From positions 20,873 to 84,872 of the forward strand of contig NZ_JASITA010000034.1 in NCBI RefSeq assembly GCF_030063415.1: a stretch of DNA of 64,000 bases, in the 5' to 3' direction. Shown piece by piece: positions 43,847 to 53,665 of this stretch (positions are counted from its first letter, which is position 1; each line of letters starts with the position of its first letter). The notes under the pieces are model-generated. The model was not told where the DNA came from. It saw only the letters and a program-made list of their open reading frames with translations, and did no database searches. Source of the stretch: Streptomyces sp. H27-C3. GTDB lineage: Bacteria; Actinomycetota; Actinomycetes; Streptomycetales; Streptomycetaceae. A program made the translations under genes and the position numbers.

Positions 43847-46800
43847 CTACTTCTCCTGCGCATTCCGCAGCCTCTCCGCGAAGACAGCGTGCGCGGCCCG
43901 CATTTCCTTTTCACGGTCGGCCTTGCAGAAGGGAGCGGTGTAGCCCTCGGGAGGCTCGGGGCGCTCACCCTTGTCGTAGGCGAGGAACTGCTCATAGTCC
44001 TGCTTGGTCTGACCGTGGCCGTAGGTGTAGCGATCGCCCGCGATCTTGCGTTCATTCGCGTCGAACCAGGTGACGGCATCGAAGTCCTGCATGATCGGGA
44101 AGCGGGACTTGTACATGGCCGCCAATGCATCGGCGCTCACTCCCAGCCATACCGCCACGAGGGCGTCGATCTCCACGAGCGCGGCCCTGCGGGCCCGTTC
44201 GGTACGGAACGGGGTGTCGCGATTCCATTCGGGCGTGACGCTGTGCAAGGGCTGGAGGCCCTGCCACTCATGGGCCCAGGGTTCATAACCGAGCCATGTC
44301 GGGTCGTACAGCTCACGCCAGAGCTCCGCGTAGGCAGTCGTCAGGCAGTTGAGACGAAGAGTCCGCAACAGAAGAGCCGACGCCAGAGGATGATCGGCCG
44401 CCGGCATCGGCAGACGCCCCGCAGGGGTCACGTCGAGATTCCTCACGCGCGCCGTACGGAGCAGGTAGTCGACAGGAATCGACGACCAGAATCCAGCCAC
44501 GAGCGCAGTGGATCGCCCGCTACATACAGATCCACTGCGCATTGCATCGATGTGCGATGGGCCTGGGGGCAACAGCGCTACGTATAGGGCACGTTCGGTA
44601 TCGGGTGCGATCATCTTTCGCCACCCAACCCGATAGAACTCGGTGAACGGCCGCCGCAACCGCCTCACCAACTCCCCGTCCACCTCCTCCTTCGTGACCT
44701 CCTCCGGCGCAACCTTCCGCGCCTCGGCCACTGCGGCCCGCGCCCGCGCCACCTCGCGCTCGGACGCTCTCAGCTCGTCCAGCGTCCGATGGTCGCTCCA
44801 CTTGTCCTGCGCCGCGCGGTATACCTCAGGCTTCGCCACATACATGTACTCGGACTCGGGCACCGCGTCGTCCGCGAGCGTCAGCGGGTTGAGCCCCAAG
44901 ACCTCGCCACCGCCCTGGCTGGGCTGCTTGAACATCGGGTTGGCCAAGCCGAGTTGGGGCCCCTTAAGGATCACCTGGGACCAGTCGGCCGGGTGGTGAA
45001 CGCCACCGCTCGCATCGGGCACGTTGTAGTCGATGAGGTCGGCCGCCTTGGCGCCGCTCTCGTGGTAACCGCTGCTGATCTGCGGCTCATAGTCCGCGAG
45101 CCGCAGCGAGTAATCCGCCAGCGCCTCGATCGCTTGCGCCTCGGCCGTACTCACCGGGGACAGCAACCGCGCCTGCCGCACGGGCTGCCCCTCGTCGCCC
45201 GTCAGGCGCTGCCATCGCGCCAGCGTCTCCTCGTCCACCCGTACGATCCGCTTACGGTGCGGGCGCTCGTCCCAGCCGTCGCCGTACCGGACACCGGGGT
45301 CCGGCGCCGTGCCGTCGTCCTGGGCCGACAGGCGCAGCGCGTCCACGGAGAACAGCCACGACAAGTGGTCGAACCCGATCTCGCCTTCCTGCCCATAGAT
45401 GTGCACGCCAAAGTGGCTGGATCGGCCCACAGGCGGCGGGAAGAAGCGGTTTCCGGCGTTCACGAAGTCGCCGTGCACCCGGAGCCTGGTGTACGCGGCC
45501 TCCCTCAGGCGTGCCTCCCTGTCGCCGCTGAAGTGGGAGTCCGGGTGGACGAGCCCCACCGCCCCGTCCCCCGCCATGTGCTCCCACGTCCGGCACATGA
45601 ACGCCCGGTACAGGTCCGGCTGGGTGCCCCGCAGCAGCGGGTACAGCAGGCCGGAGCCAAGCATCGCTCCCGTACCGCTGTGTGCGGCCAGTTCGTTCAG
45701 CAAGTAGCGGCGCACGGGCTCCGCCGTCATCAGCTCGTCAAGGCGCCGCGTCCGCTCGGCCTTCGTCGGCTTCTCCGTGAGCATGAACCACGGCTCGTAC
45801 ATGGCGAGCAGCGGGTTCTCCTCCCACCTGGGCCTGACCCACGGCGGATTCCCCACCTGAAGGTCGAACCCACCCCGCTCCCCCCGGAACACATGCGCGA
45901 AGTGCAGCTCCCAGTGGAAGAACCCGTGCCCGTCCTCGGCCTTTATGTCGCGCTCGTTCGTGCCCGCGATGTCCTCGACCGCGTGCAGCCACGGAAAGCG
46001 GTCGGACAGCTTGAACGGGCTGTCCATGCCCAGCACGCCGTCCAGACTCCGCTCGTACGCCTCCAGGAGTGGCAGCGCCTCGTCCACCGGCAGGTCGTCC
46101 AGGCCGTCCAGGAACGAACCGGCGTCCGCGTCCTTCGTGCCCAGCGTCAGCTCCAGGAAGTCCAGCCAGTCGGCGAACGTCTTCAGCGGAATGGCCGGAC
46201 GCCGCCGGTCCTCGGCGATCTCGGCCTGCCGACCCGACGCCTTCCGCCCCTTGATCTTCAGGCCCTTGATCTCCAGACCCTTGTCGCTCTCCGCAGCGTC
46301 ACCCAGCTCGTCCTGCTCACCGTCGGGGTCGCCGAAGAGCCCGGCCGCCCGCCAGGCGGCATCACCCGGCGCGGGGCCGCTCGGAGCGGCGACCTCCGGG
46401 GCCACCGGGGCGGGCGCCGCTTCGAACACCCCACCGCCCGGCGCGTACTTCGCGTCCGTGCCATCAAGTAGACCCACCTGGTCCAGCGGCCAGAACCACA
46501 GCGCGCACCACGCGTCCATGACCGTTTTCAGCCGCCAGTACGGCGTGCCGGCCGCCGTCAGGTCGTCCAGGACACGCTGCTTGTCGGTGGCCTCCTTCGC
46601 AGGCTCCAGCCACTCCGCACCCCACACGTCGATCCGGCGTGACACCTTCCGCTCGGACAGTTCCAGACGCTTGGCGACCAGGCTCCACAGGAACTCGGCC
46701 CGGCGGGCGACCGCCTGCAGCCGCCCCGCCTCGGTCTTGGCGGCTGCCTTGGCCCACTTGTCGTAACGCGCCTGCCGTTTGTCGGCCGGCTCGTCGGCCT

Positions 46801-49351
46801 TCTCCTCGAACGGCTTGCCCTTGGGCGCCTTCTGCACCCCCTTGCGCCACTGCCCGAGCGCCTTCGCCTGCTCCTCCGCCAGCTTCTTCGCCTCGGGCTC
46901 CCCGGCCACCGCGCCCCAGCCGAGAGCGGGCAGCAAGAAGTGGTGCACGGCGCCTTCCGGCAAGTCGCCGTCCCGGAAGGGGAGTTCGGTGGGCGGCAGC
47001 GGGAGCTTCTTCGACAGCCACTGGCCGTACGGCAGCGCGTCCGCCCCGTACACCTTGCGTCCCGCGCCGATCAACGAGTTGCCGCGCCTCAAATGCAGGC
47101 CGAACCAGGGCGCGCGCATGCCGGGGTGCATGGAGTTCAGCCAGAGCGACACCTCGGCCAGCTCCACGGCGGTGGCGTTCAGGTCCACGCCGTACGCGTT
47201 GTGCAGGGCGATGTACGCCTTGGCCTTCTGGAGTTCGACGGGCCGCACTTCCGGATCGATACGGCGGTCCAACTCCCGTTCCCTGCGACGCAGATACTCC
47301 GCAGCCACCTGATCGATGGCCTCGTTGAGGAACGCGCCCGAGCCGAGCGCGGGCTCGCAGATCTTCCAGCCGAGGAGCTCCTCGGCGGACGTCTCCGTGC
47401 CGTCCTGGTCGAGGCGGTGCTTCAGCGCGAGCTCGACGGTGACCTCGGTCAGGGACTTCGGGGTGTAGTACGAGGCCGACGTCTGCCGGTCGCGGCCCGC
47501 GAGGCGGTAGACGAAGGAGCCCGTGGGGTGGACGACGCGCAGCGGGCGTCCGGTCTCCTCGTGGGGGCGCTCGACGAACACCTCGTCGGGGTAGTCCTGG
47601 ACCCGGGAGGCGGGGATCATCCAGCTGCCGCCGGACGCGTCGCCGCCCTTGGCCACCTCGTACAGGTCCTCCTGGGCGATGAATCCGGTGTAGGACATCA
47701 ACCCCTCGTAGACCGCGCCGAGTTGGTTGATGCCGAGCTGTGCGTACGAGATGAAGCCGCCGCGTTCACGGCCCTTGCCCTTGGTGAGCATCAGGCGGCG
47801 CAGCACCTTGTGCAGGGTCTCGTTGCGCAGCCGGACGTCCAGGAATTCGGGGAGGCCCGAGCCCTCCTCGTACGCCGGGTTCTCGATCCGGTCGGCCGAG
47901 ATGAGGCGTACCGCGTCGCCCCGGAACAGGTCGGAGCGCAGCGGTTCGAAGCGCAGGCCGACATCGGCGCTGCGGGCGGCGGACTTGCGGGCGCGGTCGG
48001 CCTCGCGGATCCGCTCCGTGTACTCGTCCCGGGTGATGGCCTTGGAGGCAAGGAGCTCGGCGGCCTCCCGCTCGGCCTCGGTGGCCGCACGGTCGGCGGC
48101 TTCTGCCTCCAGGTCCTCGGGTTCGCTGCCGAACTCCCGGTGGCCCTTCTGGACTTGCTGGAAGAGCAGGTCGAGGGACTCGTACAGATGGAATCCGCGT
48201 CGGGACCGCTCGCCCACCAGGTCGCGGACGACGAGGTCGCCGAGGCGCTGGAGGCCGTAGCCCCGGGCGTACTCGGGATCGTCGGCCGGCAGGATGCCGA
48301 GCGAGGGCTGGGCCTCGGCGTACAGGAGGAACAGGATGCGGTAGAGGTAGCGCAGCGACTCGCGGCCGAGTTCCTTGGCGAGACGGGCCGGCTCGTCGAT
48401 CTGCTCCGGGGTGACGCCCTGGTCCCGCAGACGGGCCAGGACCTCGTTGGCGATCCACTCGACGGACAGGCGCAGTCCCTCGCGCAGTTCGGTGGAGACG
48501 CCGACCGCGTGCTTGCCGGACTTGTCGACGAATCCGGCCAGCGGCGCGGTGCCGCCCTCCTCGGGGACGCGCAGCGAGTCCGCGCCGAACAGCGCCGCGA
48601 CCGTGTCGAGTTCACCGCCGTTGCGGACGTCGCGCCGGTTGAGGGCGGCGTCCAGGCCGACGGCGAGATAGCGGCCCTCGTGCCAGGCGAGACGGTCCGC
48701 GAGGACGACGACGCCGCCGACCAGGATCAGGATGTAGCGCGGTGGCTCGTCACACTCGAAGAGGAAGTCCGCCAGGGCCTTCGCGTCGGCGAGACGGGCC
48801 GACGCCTCCAGGGCCACCGGGTGCAGCAGGCGGCCCGCGTCGTCCGGGTCGAGGGCCGCGTCCGGCTCGTCGGTCCAGCCGCAGGAGACGGCGATCAGGC
48901 CGGGCTCGTCGTGCAGGGCCTGGACCGGGTAGTCGTGGCCCGAGCGGTGGACGGTGACCGCCTGCTCGTGGGCGTCCGTGAAGCCGAGCCCTCGCAGGGT
49001 GGCCAGGTGCAGCTCGGTGAGGCGCTTGGCCCAGTCGGCGGGGACCGGCGCGTCCGGTACGGCAAGGGCCTCCGCGTCCCGGGCGAAGTCGGCGCGGGAG
49101 GCGAAATAGGGGCCGTGCAGGGCCCGCAGCCCCTCGCGGGGGGTGCGGGCGCGCGGCGGGACGGTCGCGGGGGCGCGCCCTTCGGACTTGGCCTCGGCCA
49201 GGGCGGCGGAGTGCTCGCGGCGCTCCCGCTCCTCGGTCTCGGCCCACCGGGCCAGCAGGCCGTCCTTGGCCTTGAGGTCCTTGGGGAGTACTTCGGCGAG
49301 GTAGTGCGCCGAGAGGTAGTCGCCGTGATTGACCAGCGAGTCGTACGTCAC
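43847..49351 (-). CDS. Giant Eco57I-type (class I SAM) DNA methyltransferase
   Basis: 1834 residues from a GTG at 49351. Motif I EPALGSGAFLNEAID (~670), a YGVDLNATAVELAEVSLWL acidic-loop region, and motif IV NPPWVRP (~1167), i.e. an N6-adenine type. About 500 residues separate motifs I and IV, an unusually long insertion with several Lys/Glu-rich coiled segments. The N-terminal ~450 residues resemble the helical regions of DISARM DrmMI/PglX-type enzymes; I see no certain nuclease motif there. One base separates its start from the SNF2 helicase stop. Probably modifies host DNA so that the associated helicase can tell self from phage DNA. Confidence 0.85.
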   Translation of the reverse strand: MTYDSLVNHGDYLSAHYLAEVLPKDLKAKDGLLARWAETEERERREHSAALAEAKSEGRAPATVPPRARTPREGLRALHGPYFASRADFARDAEALAVPDAPVPADWAKRLTELHLATLRGLGFTDAHEQAVTVHRSGHDYPVQALHDEPGLIAVSCGWTDEPDAALDPDDAGRLLHPVALEASARLADAKALADFLFECDEPPRYILILVGGVVVLADRLAWHEGRYLAVGLDAALNRRDVRNGGELDTVAALFGADSLRVPEEGGTAPLAGFVDKSGKHAVGVSTELREGLRLSVEWIANEVLARLRDQGVTPEQIDEPARLAKELGRESLRYLYRILFLLYAEAQPSLGILPADDPEYARGYGLQRLGDLVVRDLVGERSRRGFHLYESLDLLFQQVQKGHREFGSEPEDLEAEAADRAATEAEREAAELLASKAITRDEYTERIREADRARKSAARSADVGLRFEPLRSDLFRGDAVRLISADRIENPAYEEGSGLPEFLDVRLRNETLHKVLRRLMLTKGKGRERGGFISYAQLGINQLGAVYEGLMSYTGFIAQEDLYEVAKGGDASGGSWMIPASRVQDYPDEVFVERPHEETGRPLRVVHPTGSFVYRLAGRDRQTSASYYTPKSLTEVTVELALKHRLDQDGTETSAEELLGWKICEPALGSGAFLNEAIDQVAAEYLRRRERELDRRIDPEVRPVELQKAKAYIALHNAYGVDLNATAVELAEVSLWLNSMHPGMRAPWFGLHLRRGNSLIGAGRKVYGADALPYGQWLSKKLPLPPTELPFRDGDLPEGAVHHFLLPALGWGAVAGEPEAKKLAEEQAKALGQWRKGVQKAPKGKPFEEKADEPADKRQARYDKWAKAAAKTEAGRLQAVARRAEFLWSLVAKRLELSERKVSRRIDVWGAEWLEPAKEATDKQRVLDDLTAAGTPYWRLKTVMDAWCALWFWPLDQVGLLDGTDAKYAPGGGVFEAAPAPVAPEVAAPSGPAPGDAAWRAAGLFGDPDGEQDELGDAAESDKGLEIKGLKIKGRKASGRQAEIAEDRRRPAIPLKTFADWLDFLELTLGTKDADAGSFLDGLDDLPVDEALPLLEAYERSLDGVLGMDSPFKLSDRFPWLHAVEDIAGTNERDIKAEDGHGFFHWELHFAHVFRGERGGFDLQVGNPPWVRPRWEENPLLAMYEPWFMLTEKPTKAERTRRLDELMTAEPVRRYLLNELAAHSGTGAMLGSGLLYPLLRGTQPDLYRAFMCRTWEHMAGDGAVGLVHPDSHFSGDREARLREAAYTRLRVHGDFVNAGNRFFPPPVGRSSHFGVHIYGQEGEIGFDHLSWLFSVDALRLSAQDDGTAPDPGVRYGDGWDERPHRKRIVRVDEETLARWQRLTGDEGQPVRQARLLSPVSTAEAQAIEALADYSLRLADYEPQISSGYHESGAKAADLIDYNVPDASGGVHHPADWSQVILKGPQLGLANPMFKQPSQGGGEVLGLNPLTLADDAVPESEYMYVAKPEVYRAAQDKWSDHRTLDELRASEREVARARAAVAEARKVAPEEVTKEEVDGELVRRLRRPFTEFYRVGWRKMIAPDTERALYVALLPPGPSHIDAMRSGSVCSGRSTALVAGFWSSIPVDYLLRTARVRNLDVTPAGRLPMPAADHPLASALLLRTLRLNCLTTAYAELWRELYDPTWLGYEPWAHEWQGLQPLHSVTPEWNRDTPFRTERARRAALVEIDALVAVWLGVSADALAAMYKSRFPIMQDFDAVTWFDANERKIAGDRYTYGHGQTKQDYEQFLAYDKGERPEPPEGYTAPFCKADREKEMRAAHAVFAERLRNAQEK

Positions 49352-49352
49352 G

Positions 49353-52343
49353 TCAGTTCTCCGCCGGGTCGAAGGCGTGGTCGGGGGCGTGGTGCTCGGG
49401 GGCGGCGTCCGGGGCTCCGTCAGGGGCGGGCTTGTCCAGGACGGCGAGCACGCGAAGCAGGGGAAGCCCGGTGGTGTTCAACTGGTCGAGGAGATCGGCC
49501 TGATCGCCCGCGGTCTTCTCGACCTGCCGCTTACGCCGAGTGCTCTCGCCGGTCAGCGAGTCCAGTGACTCCTGACGCCAGTCGGCCAGGCGCTTGCGGT
49601 ACTCGGCGAGCGGGCCGCTGATCTGGTCCGCCCAGTCCTCCTTGGACCTCTCCAGGTGCTCGCGGGCCCGCGCCACCGCGGCCGGCACCAGCGACTGAAG
49701 GTGTTCGAGGTCGCGCGGATCGCCGGTACGGGCGAGGTCCGGCCGGACCTTCGCCGCGTGCAGCGCGTCGGTCATCTCCCCCACGGGGGCGTCGGGGTCG
49801 GCGCTGACAGCCATCCACCGCAGGACCGTGGGGCGGCCGAGGGCGTTGGAGTAGATGCCCTGGATCAGGAAGGTGGGGTGCTCCACGTGCGGGGAGGTGA
49901 TCACCGGCGCCTCCTGCCGCCCGAACTGCACCAGCACCTTGTCGGTGAGCCACTCCACCACCGGGTGGATGTCGCTCAGATACGAGACGGTGGGCCAGAT
50001 GGTGTCCGTGGCCTCACGGGCCTCGGTCAGCTTGTCCTGGGCGAGACTCCGGTCGAAGGAGAGGATCATGCGCTCGGCCACACCCTGCTCCTTCAGATAG
50101 GAGGGCGGCAGGGCCTTGAGGCGGCGCAGCAGGTCGGGGGCCTTGTCCGGGGAGAGGGAGAGATACGGGCGGTTCTTGGCGTCCTTGCTGCGGGACAGGC
50201 CGATGACATCCTCGGCACGGTCCTCGTACAGCTCGTCGAGCGCCGCGTCGACGAAAGCCGCCGTGTCGCCGTCGAACAGCGAGGGCACTTCGGCTCGGGC
50301 CGGCAGCTCCTCCTCGGTGATGGTGTCGACCTGGCCGAACAGCCCTGCCAGGTCGGCGTCGTCCGAGGCGGGTGCGGACGCGAAGAAGTCCTCGACCGTG
50401 CCGCCCTCCATCAACTCCCTGATGAGGCGCCGCTCTTCCTCGTCGGCACGGTAGTAGCCGGTTTCCGCCTCCGCCGTACCGCTCAGCTTGTGGGCCTCCT
50501 CCTCGCGGACGAGGAGCTTCTCGGCGACGGTCCTGTCGTCCTTGGCGCCCGGCTGCTCGGAGGTGAGGATCAGCGCCCGGAACTGCGGCGCGTGACGCTG
50601 CCCGTACCGGTCGATACGTCCATTGCGCTGCTCGATGCGGATCAGCGACCACGGGATGTCGTAATGGATCAGGTGGTGGCACTGGCGGTGCAGGTTGACA
50701 CCCTCGGAGGCGACGTCACCGGCGAAGAGGAGCCGCACCGGAGCACCGCCGAGGCTGAACTCCTCGCGGATCACGCGCTGTTGCTCCTCGACGATCCCGC
50801 CGTGCATGATTCGTACAGCCTTGTGGTCACCGTTCTTGTCAGGGGTGAAGCCGAGGCGCTCCGGTACCTTTTCGGCCAGCCACTTGAGGGTTTCGACGCG
50901 CTCGGAGAAGATCACCGCACGCGTGCCGCTGCGCGGGCCGACGCCGATCTGCTCCAACTGCTCGACGAGGGTGTCCAGTTTGGTGGAGTCCCCCGGCGTG
51001 CTGCCGTCCCCCATCGAGTCGACGAGGGTGCGCAGCCGGACCAGGGCGGCCTGCTCACCGTCGATCGCCGGATCCGGCCGCTTTTCGTCCGCCATCGCCT
51101 TCCGCGCCCGCTCGCCGAGTGAGGCGACGCGCCGGTCGACCAGCTCTCCCAGAGCCTTGTGGGAGGAGAGGAACGTTTTGAGGACGTTGTACGCGAAGAG
51201 CGGGTCCGTGCTGACGGAGGTCCGCTCCTGGTCCGCCGTGCCGAACTCGGTGCTGCCGGACGGTGCGGGCAGCCAGTGCTCGGCGAGCTCCGCGAAGATC
51301 CGTTCCTCGGCCTCGCCGGCCGGGCAGCGCAGCGACCGGGTGGGGCCGCGATCCGCCCACTCGGTGCCGATGCCGTTGCGGACCTCGGGGCTGATCTTCG
51401 TACGTCTGATGAAGAGGTGCCCGAGGTCGTCGGCCGGGTCATAGTGATCGCGGTCCACGATGGCGGCGGGGTCGAGCAGTGACACCAGATCGGCGAAGGA
51501 GCGCTTGTCCCCGTTGTGCGGGGTGGCGCTGGCCAGGATCAGGGCGTCGGTGCGCGGGGTGAGCGTCTCGGCCAGGGCGCGGCGCTGGCTGCCCTGGTTG
51601 ATGAGGTTGTGGGACTCGTCGATGACGACCGCGTCCCACTGGATGCGCTCCAGATGGTGGCGGTACTGCCCGATGTTCTTGAGCGTGTCGACGGAGATGA
51701 TCACGCGCTTGTAGTGGGTGAACGGATTGCGGCCCGCGGGGATCTCGCGCTGGATGCGCTGGATGCCCAGCGAGTCGAGCCGCACCAGCGGAATCGAGAA
51801 CCGGGTCCACAGCTCGTGCTGGAACTGCTCCAGGACGCTCTGCGGGGTCACGACGAGAATCCGCTCGCCGCGGCCCCGGCGGATCAACTCGGCAAGGGTG
51901 AGGCCGATTTCGAGGGTTTTGCCTAGGCCGACGACATCCGCGATCAGGATGCGGGGGCGGAGGTTGCGCATCGACAGGGCGAGTTCGGCGGGCCGCTGCT
52001 GGTAAGGGAGCGGGTCGAGGAGGAAGCGGTCGGCCAGGGCGAGCCCGCGCTCGGTCTGCGGCAGCGGCGTCTTGCGCAGGACCGCTTCGAGGAAGAGGCG
52101 CCCGCGCCGGAAGTAGGAGGAGGTGTCGGACACCAGGCGCGTCTTCTCCGGTTCCAGGAGCTCGACTGTGTCGATGCCGGTGAAGAACACGGCCTCCTCG
52201 TCACGTACGAACTCCGAGACACCGATGGCTTCGATCCGGTCGCCGTCGTGATCGGTCCTGCGCGCGGTCCTGACCAGCCACTCCTCGTCCCGGACGAGGA
52301 TCTGGGCCCCGGGCGGAAACTTCGTCTGCCCCTGCTCTGACAC
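49353..52343 (-). CDS. SNF2-family helicase (DrmD-like)
   Basis: 996 residues. Walker A IADVVGLGKTLEIGL (~139), motif II VVIDESHNL (~241), motif III-like LILASATPHNGDKRSF, and motif VI IEQRNGRIDRYGQRH (~574). The C-terminal ~350 residues are helical and partner-specific. DrmD of class 1 DISARM has this layout and is likewise coupled to an adenine methyltransferase, but drmA, drmB and drmC are not adjacent here. Transcribed after the kinase gene (79-bp gap). Confidence 0.88.
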   Translation of the reverse strand: MSEQGQTKFPPGAQILVRDEEWLVRTARRTDHDGDRIEAIGVSEFVRDEEAVFFTGIDTVELLEPEKTRLVSDTSSYFRRGRLFLEAVLRKTPLPQTERGLALADRFLLDPLPYQQRPAELALSMRNLRPRILIADVVGLGKTLEIGLTLAELIRRGRGERILVVTPQSVLEQFQHELWTRFSIPLVRLDSLGIQRIQREIPAGRNPFTHYKRVIISVDTLKNIGQYRHHLERIQWDAVVIDESHNLINQGSQRRALAETLTPRTDALILASATPHNGDKRSFADLVSLLDPAAIVDRDHYDPADDLGHLFIRRTKISPEVRNGIGTEWADRGPTRSLRCPAGEAEERIFAELAEHWLPAPSGSTEFGTADQERTSVSTDPLFAYNVLKTFLSSHKALGELVDRRVASLGERARKAMADEKRPDPAIDGEQAALVRLRTLVDSMGDGSTPGDSTKLDTLVEQLEQIGVGPRSGTRAVIFSERVETLKWLAEKVPERLGFTPDKNGDHKAVRIMHGGIVEEQQRVIREEFSLGGAPVRLLFAGDVASEGVNLHRQCHHLIHYDIPWSLIRIEQRNGRIDRYGQRHAPQFRALILTSEQPGAKDDRTVAEKLLVREEEAHKLSGTAEAETGYYRADEEERRLIRELMEGGTVEDFFASAPASDDADLAGLFGQVDTITEEELPARAEVPSLFDGDTAAFVDAALDELYEDRAEDVIGLSRSKDAKNRPYLSLSPDKAPDLLRRLKALPPSYLKEQGVAERMILSFDRSLAQDKLTEAREATDTIWPTVSYLSDIHPVVEWLTDKVLVQFGRQEAPVITSPHVEHPTFLIQGIYSNALGRPTVLRWMAVSADPDAPVGEMTDALHAAKVRPDLARTGDPRDLEHLQSLVPAAVARAREHLERSKEDWADQISGPLAEYRKRLADWRQESLDSLTGESTRRKRQVEKTAGDQADLLDQLNTTGLPLLRVLAVLDKPAPDGAPDAAPEHHAPDHAFDPAEN

Positions 52344-52422
52344 CCGTGGTCACTCCGTTGTTCGGGTTGGGAAATGCGGCGTCGTCATCACACCCCGAGT
52401 TTGTCATGGGGCGTGCGGCTGC

Positions 52423-53565
52423 TCAGAAACGTGCGTCGCTCGCGTAAGCGGCCCGCAGCACCTCGGCGATCCGCAGCGGCGCGGACAGCCGGACGCCCGG
52501 ACGGGCGGGATCGCTGCTCGTCCCGGGCTTCTCCGGAGTGGGCGGAACGGCTTCGTCGGAGGGCGTGTCCGCATCCGGCGCGCCTTCCCCCGACTGCGGC
52601 GGAGCCTCGTCGTCCTCGTACACGGCGACGTCCACCAGGGTCGGGGTGTAGCCGGGCGGATCCTCGGGAAGCTCCAAGGCCTCGGGCAGAGCGACCTCGG
52701 GGGTCAGCGCCGTGAGCCGCCGCTTGGCCTGCACTGCGGTCAGCCCCTGACCTGCCATGACGCCGACGAGCTGCTCGGTGACCTGGGGCAGCGTCGGGCG
52801 GTCGGCGGGGTCGAGGGCGAGCATCGCGGAGATCAGCGGTTCCAGCTGGGGTGGCAGATCACTCAGGTCCGGCGCCACGGCCGGGTCCTCGATCTTCAAT
52901 GCGACGGCCTGCCAGCTGGAACCCGCGTACGGGTAGTGGACCGTGGCGGCGTACAAGAGGACCGCGCCCAGTGCGTAGACGTCTGCGGGCCGGTCCAGAT
53001 CGTGCTCGCCGCGGGCCTGCTCCGGCGGCATGCACAGCACCGAGCCCACCACCACACCGGTGGCGGTCAGGGTGGAGCGCCGCTCGGCCAGCACCGCGAG
53101 ACCGAAGTCGATCACCTTGGGGCCGGTCGGAGCGAGCAGGATGTTCTGGGGCTTGAGGTCACGGTGCAGCAGCCCCGCCTCGTGCACGGTGCCGAGCCCC
53201 TCGGCGAGCAGCGCCCCGAGACTGGCTGTCTCCACGAGCGGCAGCGAACCGTGCTCGGCGACATGGGCCAGGAGGTCGGGTCCGTGCACGAACTCGACGG
53301 CCAGCCACGGACGTTCCGCATGGGCGTCAGCTGCGACGAAGGACGCGATGAACGGCCCGTACACCGTCTTGAGACTGTCCACCTCAAGCAGGAACCGGGC
53401 CCTGCTGTCCTCGTCGAGCACCGACGGCTTGATCACCTTCACCGCCACCAGCTGACCGGCTGGCGACTCTCCGAGGTAGACCTGCCCCATGCCTCCGGCG
53501 CCGAGTCGGCACACGAGCGTGTACACGCCGATGGTCCGCGGGTCGTCGTCCCTCAATGGCTCCAC
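52423..53565 (-). CDS. Ser/Thr protein kinase (Hanks type), cytosolic
   Basis: 380 residues from a GTG at 53565. Kinase motifs are intact: GAGGMGQVYLGE (~22-33), AVKVIK lysine, LHRDLKPQNILL (~134), KVIDFGLAV (~152), and MPPEQARG activation segment end. After ~residue 270 the chain is acidic and Pro-rich, with no membrane segment and no PASTA domains. It sits 100 bp after Wadjet jetD and directly ahead of the SNF2-methyltransferase pair on the same strand, so it may sense infection or control those genes; this is inference. PglW and Stk2 are precedents for defence kinases. Confidence 0.9.
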   Translation of the reverse strand: MEPLRDDDPRTIGVYTLVCRLGAGGMGQVYLGESPAGQLVAVKVIKPSVLDEDSRARFLLEVDSLKTVYGPFIASFVAADAHAERPWLAVEFVHGPDLLAHVAEHGSLPLVETASLGALLAEGLGTVHEAGLLHRDLKPQNILLAPTGPKVIDFGLAVLAERRSTLTATGVVVGSVLCMPPEQARGEHDLDRPADVYALGAVLLYAATVHYPYAGSSWQAVALKIEDPAVAPDLSDLPPQLEPLISAMLALDPADRPTLPQVTEQLVGVMAGQGLTAVQAKRRLTALTPEVALPEALELPEDPPGYTPTLVDVAVYEDDEAPPQSGEGAPDADTPSDEAVPPTPEKPGTSSDPARPGVRLSAPLRIAEVLRAAYASDARF

Positions 53566-53665
53566 GGGTTCGCGGGCCCTTCCCTGGTCGGTGGTGGTTT
53601 GCCGGTCGGTCGCCTGCGCATCCGGAGTGTATCGACGGCCTCTCGTGTCAGGAGGCCGCCCTCCC

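Noticed and set aside
34660..53565. Complete DISARM system.
   Set aside because: DrmD- and DrmMI-like genes are present, but the DUF1998 helicase is a single DruE-sized protein and no DrmC (PLD) gene exists here.
43847..53565. BREX type 2 (Pgl) system.
   Set aside because: A kinase and an Eco57I methyltransferase occur, but PglY and PglZ homologues are missing and the helicase is SNF2-type.
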